The notes under the pieces were generated by a model. The model did not search any database. It worked only from the letters and a program-made list of their open reading frames with translations, and was not told where the DNA came from. A stretch of DNA of 64,000 nucleotides from Candidatus Contendibacter sp. Lineage in GTDB: Bacteria; Pseudomonadota; Gammaproteobacteria; Competibacterales; Competibacteraceae. The stretch covers positions 47,370 through 111,369 of the forward strand of contig JARSSO010000021.1 of the NCBI GenBank assembly GCA_029624765.1. The letters are read 5' to 3'. Each line of letters starts with the position of its first letter. Within the stretch, counting starts at the first letter, position 1. The position numbers and the translations under genes were made by a program. This document shows, piece after piece, positions 19,286 through 27,766 of this stretch.

Positions 19286-20065
19286 TCAGTGATGCAGGAT
19301 TTGGCTCAGGAACAGCCTGGTCCGATCCGACTCGGGGTGGGTGAAAAATTCCTCCGGCGGTTTTTCCTCGATGATCTCGCCGCCGTCCATGAAGATGACC
19401 CGGTGGGCGACGGTCTTGGCGAAACCCATTTCGTGGGTGACGCAGATCATGGTCATGCCATCCTCGGCCAGGGCGACCATGGTATCCAGCACTTCCTTGA
19501 TCATCTCCGGGTCCAATGCCGAGGTCGGTTCGTCGAACAGCATGATCTTCGGGTTCATGCACAGGCTGCGGGCGATGGCGACCCGTTGCTGCTGGCCGCC
19601 CGACAGTTGACCCGGGTACTTGCCGGCCTGTTCGGGAATCCGGACCCGCTCCAGATAGCGCATGGCGATTTCCTCCGCCTGCCGGCGCGGCAGCTTGCGC
19701 ACCCAGACCGGTCCCAGCGTGCAGTTTTCCAGCACGGTCAGGTGCGGAAACAGATTGAAATGCTGGAACACCATGCCAACCTCGCGGCGGATCCGTTCGA
19801 TCTGCTTCACGTCGTTGCTCAGTTCCTGGCCGTCCACCACGATCCGGCCCCGCTGGTATTCCTCCAGGCGGTTGATGCAGCGGATGGTGGTCGATTTGCC
19901 GGAGCCGGACGGACCGCAGACCACGATGCGTTCGCCCTTGCGGACGGTCAGATTGATGTCCTTGAGGACATGAAAGACGCCATACCACTTGTGGACGGCC
20001 TCTATCAAGATCATGACATGATCGGATAGCGGCTTGAGGGTAGGAGAGACGGCTGGTTCGGTCAT
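19286..20065 (-). CDS. Polar amino acid ABC transporter, ATP-binding protein (AapP/GlnQ type)
   Basis: The 259-residue ATPase has Walker [10 protein letters not shown] (51-59), Q-loop MVFQHFNLF, signature LSGGQQQR and Walker [15 protein letters not shown], followed by the switch histidine in [15 protein letters not shown] and [18 protein letters not shown] are typical of glutamine/general L-amino acid importers. It powers the two permeases encoded just upstream. The frame is open far upstream, but the ATG at 20065 with the family N terminus is the evident start. It is the last gene of the four-gene set binding protein, permease, permease, ATPase. Confidence 0.92.
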   Translation of the reverse strand: MTEPAVSPTLKPLSDHVMILIEAVHKWYGVFHVLKDINLTVRKGERIVVCGPSGSGKSTTIRCINRLEEYQRGRIVVDGQELSNDVKQIERIRREVGMVFQHFNLFPHLTVLENCTLGPVWVRKLPRRQAEEIAMRYLERVRIPEQAGKYPGQLSGGQQQRVAIARSLCMNPKIMLFDEPTSALDPEMIKEVLDTMVALAEDGMTMICVTHEMGFAKTVAHRVIFMDGGEIIEEKPPEEFFTHPESDRTRLFLSQILHH

Positions 20066-20076
20066 CGAGTGGTTTC

Positions 20077-21183
20077 CTAGCGCTTGTGGCCGGTGTGCAG
20101 ATGTTTTTCCAGGTTCTGGCTGTAACGCGACATGCCGAAGCAGAACAGCCAGTAGACGACGGCGGCGAAGATGTAGCCCTCGGTGGAGAAACCCAGCCAG
20201 GCCGGATTGGTGGTGGCGTTGTGGACGATGTTCATCAGATCGAACAGACCGATGATCAACACCAGCGAGGTATCCTTGAACAGGGCGATGAAGGTGTTGA
20301 CGATGCCGGGAATCACCAGCTTCAACGCCTGCGGCAGCACGATCAGTCCCATGGTTTTCCAGTAGCCCAGTCCCAGCGCGGCGGCAGCCTCGAACTGACC
20401 TTTGGGGATGGCTTGCAGACCGCCGCGCACGACTTCGGCCATGTAGGCGGCCTGAAACAGGGTGACGCCGATCAGCGCCCGCAGCAGCTTGTCGAAGTTC
20501 ATTCCAGCCGGCAGGAACAGCGGCAGCATGACCGAGGACATGAACAGCACGGTGATCAGCGGCACGCCGCGCCACAGTTCGATGAAGGTCACGCACAGGG
20601 TCTGGATGGCCGGCAGCCGCGAGCGCCGGCCCAGCGCGAGCAGCACCCCCAGCGGCAAGGCGGCGGTCATGCCGACTCCCGCGATCACCAGGGTCAGCAG
20701 CAGCCCGCCCCACTGGCTCGTATCCACCACGGGCAGACCGGTCATCCCGCCCTTGAGCAGTATGAAGGCGATCAAGGGATAAGCGATCAGTAGCCCCAGA
20801 CCCAGGCGGATCTTGAATTTGCTGGATACGGCGCGCACGAACAGCGGCGCCGCCCCCAGGATCAGCAGAAGAACGGCGGCGTTCACGCGCCAGCGTTGCC
20901 CGTCCGGGTAAAAGCCGTACATGAACTGGTCGAAGTGGACCCGGATGAAGACCCAGCAGGCCCCCCCAGGACGGCAAGCGTCGCGGTTGTCGCCGTCCCA
21001 GGACGCGTCCAGGAACGCCCAGCGCAATAGCGGCGGCAGGGCGACGAAGAGCAGGTAAACCGCCAGGAGAGTCAGAATGACGTTGAGCGGCGAGGAGAAC
21101 AGGTTGCGGCGCAACCAGCCGACGACGCCAACCGTGCTGGCCGGCGGCGGGAGATTCGAGTGGGGAACGCGGGATTCGGCCAT
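20077..21183 (-). CDS. General L-amino acid ABC transporter permease (AapM type)
   Basis: The 368-residue permease has a long N-terminal extension with several hydrophobic segments and the C-terminal HisM-type domain, where the ATPase-contact loop lies in [34 protein letters not shown] is characteristic of AapM/YhdY. Together with the AapQ-type partner it forms the inner-membrane channel for L-amino acids. It sits 11 bases upstream of the ATPase start and begins 3 bases after the stop of the other permease. Confidence 0.9.
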   Translation of the reverse strand: MAESRVPHSNLPPPASTVGVVGWLRRNLFSSPLNVILTLLAVYLLFVALPPLLRWAFLDASWDGDNRDACRPGGACWVFIRVHFDQFMYGFYPDGQRWRVNAAVLLLILGAAPLFVRAVSSKFKIRLGLGLLIAYPLIAFILLKGGMTGLPVVDTSQWGGLLLTLVIAGVGMTAALPLGVLLALGRRSRLPAIQTLCVTFIELWRGVPLITVLFMSSVMLPLFLPAGMNFDKLLRALIGVTLFQAAYMAEVVRGGLQAIPKGQFEAAAALGLGYWKTMGLIVLPQALKLVIPGIVNTFIALFKDTSLVLIIGLFDLMNIVHNATTNPAWLGFSTEGYIFAAVVYWLFCFGMSRYSQNLEKHLHTGHKR

Positions 21184-21186
21184 CGG

Positions 21187-22368
21187 TCAGCGCTCCACCA
21201 GCGCGACCCGCCGGTTGTACCAGTTCATCATGAGCGAAATCAGCAGGCTGATGGTGAGGTAGACCGCCATGGTGATGGCGATGCACTCGATGGCCTGGCC
21301 GGTCTGGTTGAGCACGGTGCCGGCAAAGGCGGAGACCAGATCGGGATAGCCGATGGCGGCGGCCAGCGAGGAGTTCTTGGTCAAATTGAGGTACTGATTG
21401 GTCAGCGGCGGGATGATCACCCGCAGCGCCTGCGGCAGGATGATCAGGCGCAGGGTCAGGCTGGAAGTGAGTCCCAGCGAGAGCGACGCTTCGGTCTGAC
21501 CGTGGCTGACCGCCTGGATGCCGGCGCGGACGATCTCGGCGATGAAGGTGGCGGTGTAGATGGTCAGCGCCAGCAGCAGCGACGCCATTTCCGGGATGAT
21601 CACCCAGCCGCCCCGGAAGTTGAAGCCCTGAAGTTCCGGGACCTGCCAGGCCAGCGGCGAACCGGCCAGCCAGAACGTCAGCAGCGGCAGGCCCAGCAGC
21701 AGCGCCAGCGCGACCGAGAGGATGGGGAACTGCTGGCCGGTCGCCCTCTGGCGGCGCCGCGCCCAGCGGGCCAGTAGCGTAGTCAGCACAGCCGCGATCC
21801 CGAACGCCGCCAGCACCCAGCCGAAACCGGTTTGGATTTCCGGTGCCGGCAGGTAGAGCCCGCGGATGTTCAGAAACACTGTTTCCCCCAGGCTCAAGCT
21901 TTGCCGGGGGGCCGGCATCGCCCGCAGCACGGCGAAGTACCAGAAAAAGATTTGCAGCAGGAGCGGAATATTGCGAAAGGTTTCGATGTAGGCCAGCGCC
22001 AGCCGGGAAATCAGCCAGTTCCTGGACAGCCGGGCGACGCCGATCACGAAACCGAGCAGGGTCGCCAGGACGACGCCCAAGGCCGACACCAACAAGGTAT
22101 TCAACAGCGCCACCCAGAACACCCGGCCGTAGCTGGAAGTCGCCGAATAGGGAATCAGGCTTTGGATGATGTCGAAACCGGACGGTGAGGAGAGAAAACC
22201 GAAGCCGGAGGCGATGCCGAGCCGGCGCAGGTTGGCCTGGGTGTTGTCGAATATATACAGCCCGAAGGCGACGGTGGCCACGAGAGCGATGGCCTGGAAC
22301 ACAATCGCTCGAACCTGGGGGTCGTTCCAGAACGGCGGCTTGACCGGAGTGGGGATCGGCTCGGTCAT
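21187..22368 (-). CDS. General L-amino acid ABC transporter permease (AapQ type)
   Basis: The 393-residue permease contains the AapQ/YhdX pattern: an N-terminal helix ([18 protein letters not shown]), the insert-bearing middle region and the coupling loop [38 protein letters not shown] is the conserved family segment. It pairs with the AapM-type protein. The gene follows the binding-protein gene after a 90-base gap that contains a palindromic repeat, which may reduce permease expression relative to the binding protein. Confidence 0.9.
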   Translation of the reverse strand: MTEPIPTPVKPPFWNDPQVRAIVFQAIALVATVAFGLYIFDNTQANLRRLGIASGFGFLSSPSGFDIIQSLIPYSATSSYGRVFWVALLNTLLVSALGVVLATLLGFVIGVARLSRNWLISRLALAYIETFRNIPLLLQIFFWYFAVLRAMPAPRQSLSLGETVFLNIRGLYLPAPEIQTGFGWVLAAFGIAAVLTTLLARWARRRQRATGQQFPILSVALALLLGLPLLTFWLAGSPLAWQVPELQGFNFRGGWVIIPEMASLLLALTIYTATFIAEIVRAGIQAVSHGQTEASLSLGLTSSLTLRLIILPQALRVIIPPLTNQYLNLTKNSSLAAAIGYPDLVSAFAGTVLNQTGQAIECIAITMAVYLTISLLISLMMNWYNRRVALVER

Positions 22369-22407
22369 GGAATTCCTGGCGATAGAGTGAGAACTTGCGT
22401 GAAAACG

Positions 22408-22431
22408 CCCTCTCCCCCTGAAGGGAGAGGG
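22408..22431. repeat. REP-like palindrome between binding protein and permease genes
   Basis: CCCTCTCCC (22408-22416) and GGGAGAGGG (22423-22431) form a perfect 9-base stem. The same CCTCTCCC/GGGAGAGG core recurs at 29344, 42952 and in variant form at 39508 and 44155, so it belongs to a dispersed palindromic family. Its place between the binding-protein and permease genes is where REP elements often stabilise the upstream mRNA. Confidence 0.7.
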
Positions 22432-22458
22432 ATTGGGACGAGAGCGTCGACGTGGCGT

Positions 22459-23478
22459 TCAGCGGACCGGCGGCGCATATTGCAGGCCGCCTTGATTCCA
22501 CAACGCATTCAGGCCCCGTTGTATCTTCAGGGGGCTGCCCTGGCCGACGTTGCGCTCGAAGATTTCGCCGTAATTGCCGACCTGCTTGATGACCACCGCC
22601 ATCCAGTCGTTAGCCAAGCCGAAATCCTTGCCCTTGTCGCCCTCGACGCCCAACAGCCGCTTGACGTCGGGATTGGTGGATTTCTTCATCTCCTCGACGT
22701 TTTTGGAATTGACGCCTAGCTCTTCGGCGTTGACCATGACGAACAACGTCCACTTGACGATATCGAACCAGTCGTCGTCGCCATGGCGAACCACCGGCCC
22801 CAAGGGCTCCTTGGAGATCACCTCCGGCAGCACGACGTACTCGTCCGGCTTGGCCAGCTTGATGCGCTGGGCGTACAACTGCGACTGGTCCGAGGTCAGC
22901 ACGTCGCAACGGCCCGCTTCCAGTGATTTGGCGCTTTCGTCGGACTTATCGTAGGTGATGGGAGTGAGTTTCATCTTGTTGGTGCGGAAGTAATCGCTCA
23001 GATTCAATTCCGTGGTGGTGCCCGCCTGCACGCACACGGTGGCGCCGTCCAGTTGCTTGGCGCTCTTGACGCCCAGCTTCTTGTTGACCAGGAACCCCTG
23101 ACCGTCGTAATAGGTCACCCCGGCGAAGTTCATGCCCTGGGCCGAGTCGCGGCTGGAGGTCCAGGTGGTGTTGCGCGACAGCACGTCGATCTCGCCGGAT
23201 TGCAGGGCGGTCAGGCGCTCCTTGGCGGTCAGCGGGGTGAACTTGACCTTGGTGGCGTCGCCGAACACGGCGGCGGCCACGGCGCGGCACACGTCCACGT
23301 CGATGCCGCTATAGTTGCCCTTTTCGTCGGCGTAGGAGAAGCCCGGCAAGCCATCGCTGACGCCGCACTTGATGAAGCCGTTTTTCTTGATGGCGTCCAG
23401 GGTGGCGCCGGCCTGGGCGACGCCAGAAGCGGTGAGCAGCAGGACGGTGGCGGTGGCGAAGGTTTTGAGCGGATTCAT
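22459..23478 (-). CDS. General L-amino acid ABC transporter substrate-binding protein (AapJ type)
   Basis: The 339-residue protein has a signal peptide (cleavage after AQA, about residue 23) and the periplasmic binding protein family 3 fold. [36 protein letters not shown] and [12 protein letters not shown] are diagnostic of AapJ/YhdW. It captures amino acids in the periplasm for the permeases downstream. It is divergent from the glycosyltransferase gene; the 109 bases between them should hold both promoters. Confidence 0.92.
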   Translation of the reverse strand: MNPLKTFATATVLLLTASGVAQAGATLDAIKKNGFIKCGVSDGLPGFSYADEKGNYSGIDVDVCRAVAAAVFGDATKVKFTPLTAKERLTALQSGEIDVLSRNTTWTSSRDSAQGMNFAGVTYYDGQGFLVNKKLGVKSAKQLDGATVCVQAGTTTELNLSDYFRTNKMKLTPITYDKSDESAKSLEAGRCDVLTSDQSQLYAQRIKLAKPDEYVVLPEVISKEPLGPVVRHGDDDWFDIVKWTLFVMVNAEELGVNSKNVEEMKKSTNPDVKRLLGVEGDKGKDFGLANDWMAVVIKQVGNYGEIFERNVGQGSPLKIQRGLNALWNQGGLQYAPPVR

Positions 23479-23587
23479 GCGGGTCTCCTCGGTGAAGTCG
23501 GTGAAGGTGGATAAGGCTGTTTTAGTATTACCGGACTATGGCAAAAAAATATAGCGGGAACGCGATGAATCCGAACGATGTCCGGGA

Positions 23588-24622
23588 ATGGAATCGCTCG
23601 CCGGCCATGGCTGGACGAGCGGCGACGCCATGATGGCCGCGATTCGGCGGCCGACCCGCATTCTGTTGCTTGGCAAGCGCGGCAGCCTGGTGTTGTGGCT
23701 GGAAAACCTGCATCGCGCCTGCGCCCATCTGGATCGGGCCGTCACGCGCGTTTTTGCGATCAACGGGGATACCCTGCGGTCGCGCCTGCGCGCCAAATGG
23801 CAAGGGCGCGACGCGGCGACCACCGGCTGGATGCTGGACCGGTTCGAGCGAACGCTGATGGATTTTCGCCCGGACCTGGTGGTCGTGACCGGCGTGTTCG
23901 GCGTGCCGCTGGATTATTACCGGATGCTGCGCGGCTTGCCCTGCCGGCCGCGGATCGCCGGCCTGGTGGGCGACCGCTTTCCGATGGACAGCCGGGAGCG
24001 GGCGGATTGCTGCGACCGGCTCTATTACACCGATACCCGCTTTTTCCAGGATGCCGACGCCGCCGGTTTTACCACGCCCGGCCGTTATTTGCCGCTGGCG
24101 GTCGATCCGGAGCGATTCCGACCCGGCCCCGCCGCGCGCCGCGCCGAATTGCTGTTCGTCGCCAGCCGCACCGAATTCCGCGAGACCGTGGTCCGGGGCC
24201 TGGAAACGCCGGCCCGGATCGTGGGCACCGACTGGAGCGAACTGGCGCGTGACGGCTTCCATCGGGTGAGCAACCGCAAAATCGGCCGGGCGCATCTGAT
24301 CTGGCTTTATCAGCGCCATTTTGCCGTGCTCAACGTCCGTAACGAGGCCAATGTCGAACACGGCTTGAACCAGCGCAGCTTCGAGCCGCTGGCCTGTGGC
24401 GCCCCGGTGCTGAACGACGATTTGCCCGATCTGCCGCTGTGCTTTGAGCCGGGCCGGGAAATTCTGGTGTATCGGGATCGTGAGGAACTTAACGTACTGG
24501 TGGCCCGGTTGCGGCGCGAACCTGCCTTCGGTACCCATGTCGCCGAGGCGGGCCGCCAGCGGGTGCTGGCCGAGCACACTTACGGCCATCGAATCCGGAC
24601 CATCCTGAACGATTTGGATTGA
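23588..24622 (+). CDS. CgeB-like glycosyltransferase
   Basis: The 344-residue protein looks like a GT-B glycosyltransferase of the CgeB/spore-maturation type: an N-terminal Rossmann-like half (RPTRILLLGKRGSLVLWLEN) and a C-terminal half with NEANVEHGLNQRSFEPLACG and a CFEPGREILVYRD segment, which resemble the nucleotide-sugar-binding end of these enzymes. Starts at 23588 or 23630 are both possible; neither has a strong ribosome-binding site. It is the first of three closely spaced genes (12-base gap, then a 16-base overlap) with a phosphoribosyltransferase and a HAD phosphatase, suggesting a small-molecule pathway. Confidence 0.65.
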   Translation: MESLAGHGWTSGDAMMAAIRRPTRILLLGKRGSLVLWLENLHRACAHLDRAVTRVFAINGDTLRSRLRAKWQGRDAATTGWMLDRFERTLMDFRPDLVVVTGVFGVPLDYYRMLRGLPCRPRIAGLVGDRFPMDSRERADCCDRLYYTDTRFFQDADAAGFTTPGRYLPLAVDPERFRPGPAARRAELLFVASRTEFRETVVRGLETPARIVGTDWSELARDGFHRVSNRKIGRAHLIWLYQRHFAVLNVRNEANVEHGLNQRSFEPLACGAPVLNDDLPDLPLCFEPGREILVYRDREELNVLVARLRREPAFGTHVAEAGRQRVLAEHTYGHRIRTILNDLD

Positions 24623-24634
24623 CTGGAATCGACG

Positions 24635-25759
24635 ATGCGAACCCTGACCCTGCCGATTCAGGCCGGACGATTGATCGTGACCGTCCGGCGCGAGGAACCG
24701 CCGCTGGAGCACTGCCTGGCCTGCGCCACCCGCCAGAATCCCCGGCGGCTGTATCTGTTCGTCAGCAAGGTGCTGGGCAAGCACTGGCCGGTTCGGCCCA
24801 CGGTCATGCGCGCGGTTCACATCCGACTTGCCGCTGAAATTGCCCATATGCCCGGACCACTGCTGGTGATCGGCATGGCGGAAACCGCCACCGCGCTGGG
24901 GCGCGGCGTGGCCGAGGAGGCGGCGTTGCAAGCCGGGCGCGACGATGTTCTGTACCTGCAAACCACCCGTTGTCGCCTGTCCCGCCCCCTGGCGTTCGGG
25001 TTCGACGAATGCCATAGCCATGCCCCGGAACACGCGGTTTATCTGCCCGAACCCGCGTTGCAACCCCTGTTTCGGGCGGCCCGAACCCTGGTGCTGGTGG
25101 ACGATGAGATTTCCACCGGCCGTACCCTGGCGGAGCTGGCGCGGGCCTATCTGGGATGCAATCCCGCCGTCGAGGAGATTATGTTCGCATGCATCACCAA
25201 CTGGCTGAGCGATGCCCGCCGACGGGAAATGGTGGCGCTGCTGGAACGGCCGATGCGGTTCCCGGCGCTGGTCGAGGGCGAATTCGAATTTGAGCCGGAT
25301 CCGGCGTTTCCGCCGCCGGCGCTGCCCCAGGTCATGGCGGGCCTGGCTCGTTGCCACGACGACATCATGACCGACCCGGCGCGGGTTGGACTGATCGCCG
25401 GTCGCTGGCGTTCACCCGGTTTGCCGGCTTGCCCGCGCGACCGGCCGTTGACGATCATCGGCACGGGTGAATATGCCTACACCCCGTTTCGCCTCGCGCT
25501 GGCGCTGGAGGAGGAGGGTCGGGACGTGCGTTTCCAATCCACCACGCGTTCGCCGATCCTGGTCGGCGACGCCATCGTCAGCCGGCGGGAATTTCCCGAC
25601 CACTACGGCGACGGCATTCCCAATTACCTTTACAACCTCGATTCGGATCGGTTGCCGGTCGTCGTCTACGAACATCCCGCCATGCTGGCGGCGCATCCGC
25701 TGCCCGGCCAGATCGGCGGCCTGGCCCTGGCGGTGGGGGAGCCATGCCGCGGATCGTGA
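24635..25759 (+). CDS. Phosphoribosyltransferase with C-terminal TRSP-type domain
   Basis: The 374-residue protein has a type I phosphoribosyltransferase domain with the PRPP loop VLVDDEISTGRTL (core DDEISTGRT, residues 156-164) and GMAETATALG earlier. The C-terminal third, including GTGEYAYTPFRLALALEEEG, FQSTTRSPI and YNLDSDRLPVVVYE, fits the TRSP domain that accompanies such enzymes. These two-domain proteins are known from tellurite-resistance (ter) gene neighbourhoods, where they are predicted to help make a nucleoside-like metabolite. No ter genes are seen here. The gene overlaps the HAD gene by 16 bases. Confidence 0.75.
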   Translation: MRTLTLPIQAGRLIVTVRREEPPLEHCLACATRQNPRRLYLFVSKVLGKHWPVRPTVMRAVHIRLAAEIAHMPGPLLVIGMAETATALGRGVAEEAALQAGRDDVLYLQTTRCRLSRPLAFGFDECHSHAPEHAVYLPEPALQPLFRAARTLVLVDDEISTGRTLAELARAYLGCNPAVEEIMFACITNWLSDARRREMVALLERPMRFPALVEGEFEFEPDPAFPPPALPQVMAGLARCHDDIMTDPARVGLIAGRWRSPGLPACPRDRPLTIIGTGEYAYTPFRLALALEEEGRDVRFQSTTRSPILVGDAIVSRREFPDHYGDGIPNYLYNLDSDRLPVVVYEHPAMLAAHPLPGQIGGLALAVGEPCRGS

Positions 25760-26478
25760 TCTTCCTGGACCTCGACGACACGATCTTGCAGACCGCGCCG
25801 AAATGTCCCCCGGGCGAGCCGGTGGCGCCGGCGGCGGTGGATCGCGCTGGCCAGGTTCTCTCGTTCATGACCCACGCTCAGCGGCGGTTGCTGGAAATCT
25901 GGCTGGGGCAGGGTACGGTGATTCCGGTGACCGGCCGTACCGACGAGGCTCTGGCGCGGGTGGCGATTGAATTCACGTCCTGGCGCGTGACCCATCACGG
26001 CGCGGTGATCCGCCGGCCCGATGGCGCGTTGCCGACATGGTGGCACGACCAGATCCGGCCGCTGTTGGCGGCGGCGCAACCGCTGCTGCGGGCGGCGGCG
26101 GCCCACCTCGACGCCGGCGCGGCGGCCGGCGGCTATCGGGTAAGTTGCCACGCGGTCGACGAGTGGCTGACCTACGTCTCGGTCAAGGCGAATGGGGAGG
26201 AGGATGCACTGGCCGGCGCGTGGGCGCGGCTGTCGGAGTTTGGTTTGCCGCCGGAACTGGCCTTGCACCGCAACGGGGCCAATCTGGCGGTGATGGTTCG
26301 GGGCGCGCAAAAACACGACGCCGTGCGCCGGGTGGCGATGGAGTTGGAGCGGGACGGACCCATCGTCACCGTTGGCGCCGGCGACAGCCTGACCGATATC
26401 CCGTTTCTGCGCGTCTGCGATTTCGCCCTGACGCCGAAGGACAGTCAAATTCAGCGCGAAACCTGGGGCGGGTACTAA
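25744..26478 (+). CDS. HAD-superfamily hydrolase (sucrose-phosphatase-like)
   Basis: The 244-residue protein has HAD motif I FLDLDDTIL (nucleophile Asp9, general acid Asp11), motif II in VTGRTDEA, a cap domain in the middle and motif IV GAGDSLTDIPFL. It resembles Cof/sucrose-phosphatase-type HAD enzymes that remove phosphate from sugar phosphates. It overlaps the phosphoribosyltransferase gene, pointing to a shared pathway: a phosphoribosylated intermediate dephosphorylated by this enzyme is the simple reading, but the substrate is unknown. Confidence 0.75.
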   Translation: MPRIVIFLDLDDTILQTAPKCPPGEPVAPAAVDRAGQVLSFMTHAQRRLLEIWLGQGTVIPVTGRTDEALARVAIEFTSWRVTHHGAVIRRPDGALPTWWHDQIRPLLAAAQPLLRAAAAHLDAGAAAGGYRVSCHAVDEWLTYVSVKANGEEDALAGAWARLSEFGLPPELALHRNGANLAVMVRGAQKHDAVRRVAMELERDGPIVTVGAGDSLTDIPFLRVCDFALTPKDSQIQRETWGGY

Positions 26479-26650
26479 AGCCTATCCGAACATAACCGTT
26501 CGGCTCTCTTCCGGTTCGCCCTGTCTTGATGGGCTTCGTTCCTCAACCGATCCTACAACTATTTGTTTTTCCGTAAGATGGGCTGAGCCCATCGTTGCTC
26601 TGTCTTGATCGGCTTCGCTATCCGTGTCCCGTTCCGTCCGTAAGCGCGGC

Positions 26651-26679
26651 TTGCAAACATTAGTGTTTTCTAATATACA
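26651..26679 (+). promoter_or_regulatory. Promoter with overlapping palindromic operator before RND pump 1
   Basis: TTGCAA (26651-26656) and TATACA (26674-26679) are separated by 17 bases, as in a sigma70 promoter. Between and partly over them lies ATTAG-N6-CTAAT (26659-26674), a perfect inverted repeat of the size bound by TetR- or ArsR-type repressors. The adaptor gene starts at 26713, 33 bases after the -10. No regulator gene is adjacent, so the protein that binds is unknown. Confidence 0.5.
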
Positions 26680-26712
26680 ATCCGGCATCGCTCAGGTTCG
26701 AGAGAAACCGCC

Positions 26713-27765
26713 ATGTCCATGCTGTCCCGCTCGCTTTTGCTAGGATGCCTGCTCACCGCCGTGCCAGCACTCCTCGCCGCTGCCGAATTACCCTTTCCGG
26801 TCGCCACGGCCCAACTCCAAACCCTGCCTGACGAACAAGTTCTCGACGGCGTGGTCGAGGCGGTCCATCAAAGCACCGTTTCGGCGCAAACCGCTGGCCG
26901 GGTCGAGGACATCCTGGTCGATGTCAACGACTTCGTGCCCCAGGGCGCTCCGATCCTCCGTATCCGCAACATCGAGCAACGCGCGGGGCTGGAGCAGGCC
27001 CAGGCCAGCCTGCGCGAAGCCGAGGCCCGTTTTCTCGAAGCGCAGGCCGAGTACAACCGGATGCGTGGCATCTATGAAAAGCAACTGGTTTCCAAGGCGC
27101 AGATGGATGCCGCCACCGCCGGCTTCAACGCTGCCAAGGCCCGACTCGACGCTGCGCAAGCCGGTATCGCCCGGGCCAGGGAATCGCTGGGTTACACCAC
27201 CATCAACGCGCCCTACAGCGGCATCGTGCTCGAACGCCATGTCCAGTTGGGCGAATCCGTCCAGCCCGGCAAACCGTTGATGACCGGCTTCTCGCTCGAC
27301 GAACTGCGCGTCGTCGCCAACGTGCCGCAACGGCTGATCGTACCGGTGCGTCAGCACCAGCAGGCACGGGTGTTGCCAGCGAACGGGGGCAAGAGCATCG
27401 CCGCCGAACGGCTGACGTTCTTTCCCTACGCCGATCCCCAGAGCAACGTATTCAAGGTCCGCGTTTACCTGCCCAAAAAGACCGAGGGGTTCTACCCCGG
27501 CATGTTCGTCAAGACCGCCTTCCGGGTCGGTGAGGCCAAGCGGCTGACCGTGCCCCGGCAGGCACTGGTCCAGCGTGGCGAGGTCAGCGCCGTCTACGTG
27601 GTCAAGGACGGCGGGGTTAGCCTGCGTCAGGTACGACCGGGTCGGACCGACGGCGAAACCGTCGAGATTCTGGCCGGGCTGGAACCGGGCGAAACCGTGG
27701 CGCTGGACCCGATCCAGGCCGGCGTCCACCTCAAGCATCAGCCGCAACGGACGGCGGGGAAGTGA
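26713..27765 (+). CDS. RND efflux pump periplasmic adaptor subunit (pump 1)
   Basis: The 350-residue protein has a signal peptide (to about residue 23), then the membrane-fusion layout: a biotinyl-lipoyl half (VSAQTAGRVEDILVDVNDFV), a coiled-coil hairpin rich in Ala, Glu and Gln (EQAQASLREAEARFLEAQAE), the return half (TINAPYSGIVLERHVQLGE), beta-barrel and membrane-proximal domains. It links the inner-membrane RND protein to an outer-membrane channel. No outer-membrane factor gene is nearby, so a channel encoded elsewhere must be used. The pump gene begins one base after its stop. A promoter with a palindromic operator precedes it. Confidence 0.9.
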   Translation: MSMLSRSLLLGCLLTAVPALLAAAELPFPVATAQLQTLPDEQVLDGVVEAVHQSTVSAQTAGRVEDILVDVNDFVPQGAPILRIRNIEQRAGLEQAQASLREAEARFLEAQAEYNRMRGIYEKQLVSKAQMDAATAGFNAAKARLDAAQAGIARARESLGYTTINAPYSGIVLERHVQLGESVQPGKPLMTGFSLDELRVVANVPQRLIVPVRQHQQARVLPANGGKSIAAERLTFFPYADPQSNVFKVRVYLPKKTEGFYPGMFVKTAFRVGEAKRLTVPRQALVQRGEVSAVYVVKDGGVSLRQVRPGRTDGETVEILAGLEPGETVALDPIQAGVHLKHQPQRTAGK

Positions 27766-27766
27766 G

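Noticed and set aside
20066..22501. Upstream continuation of the amino acid transporter ATPase frame
   Set aside because: The frame is open by chance through both permease genes; ABC family start and coupled gene order place the real start at 20065.
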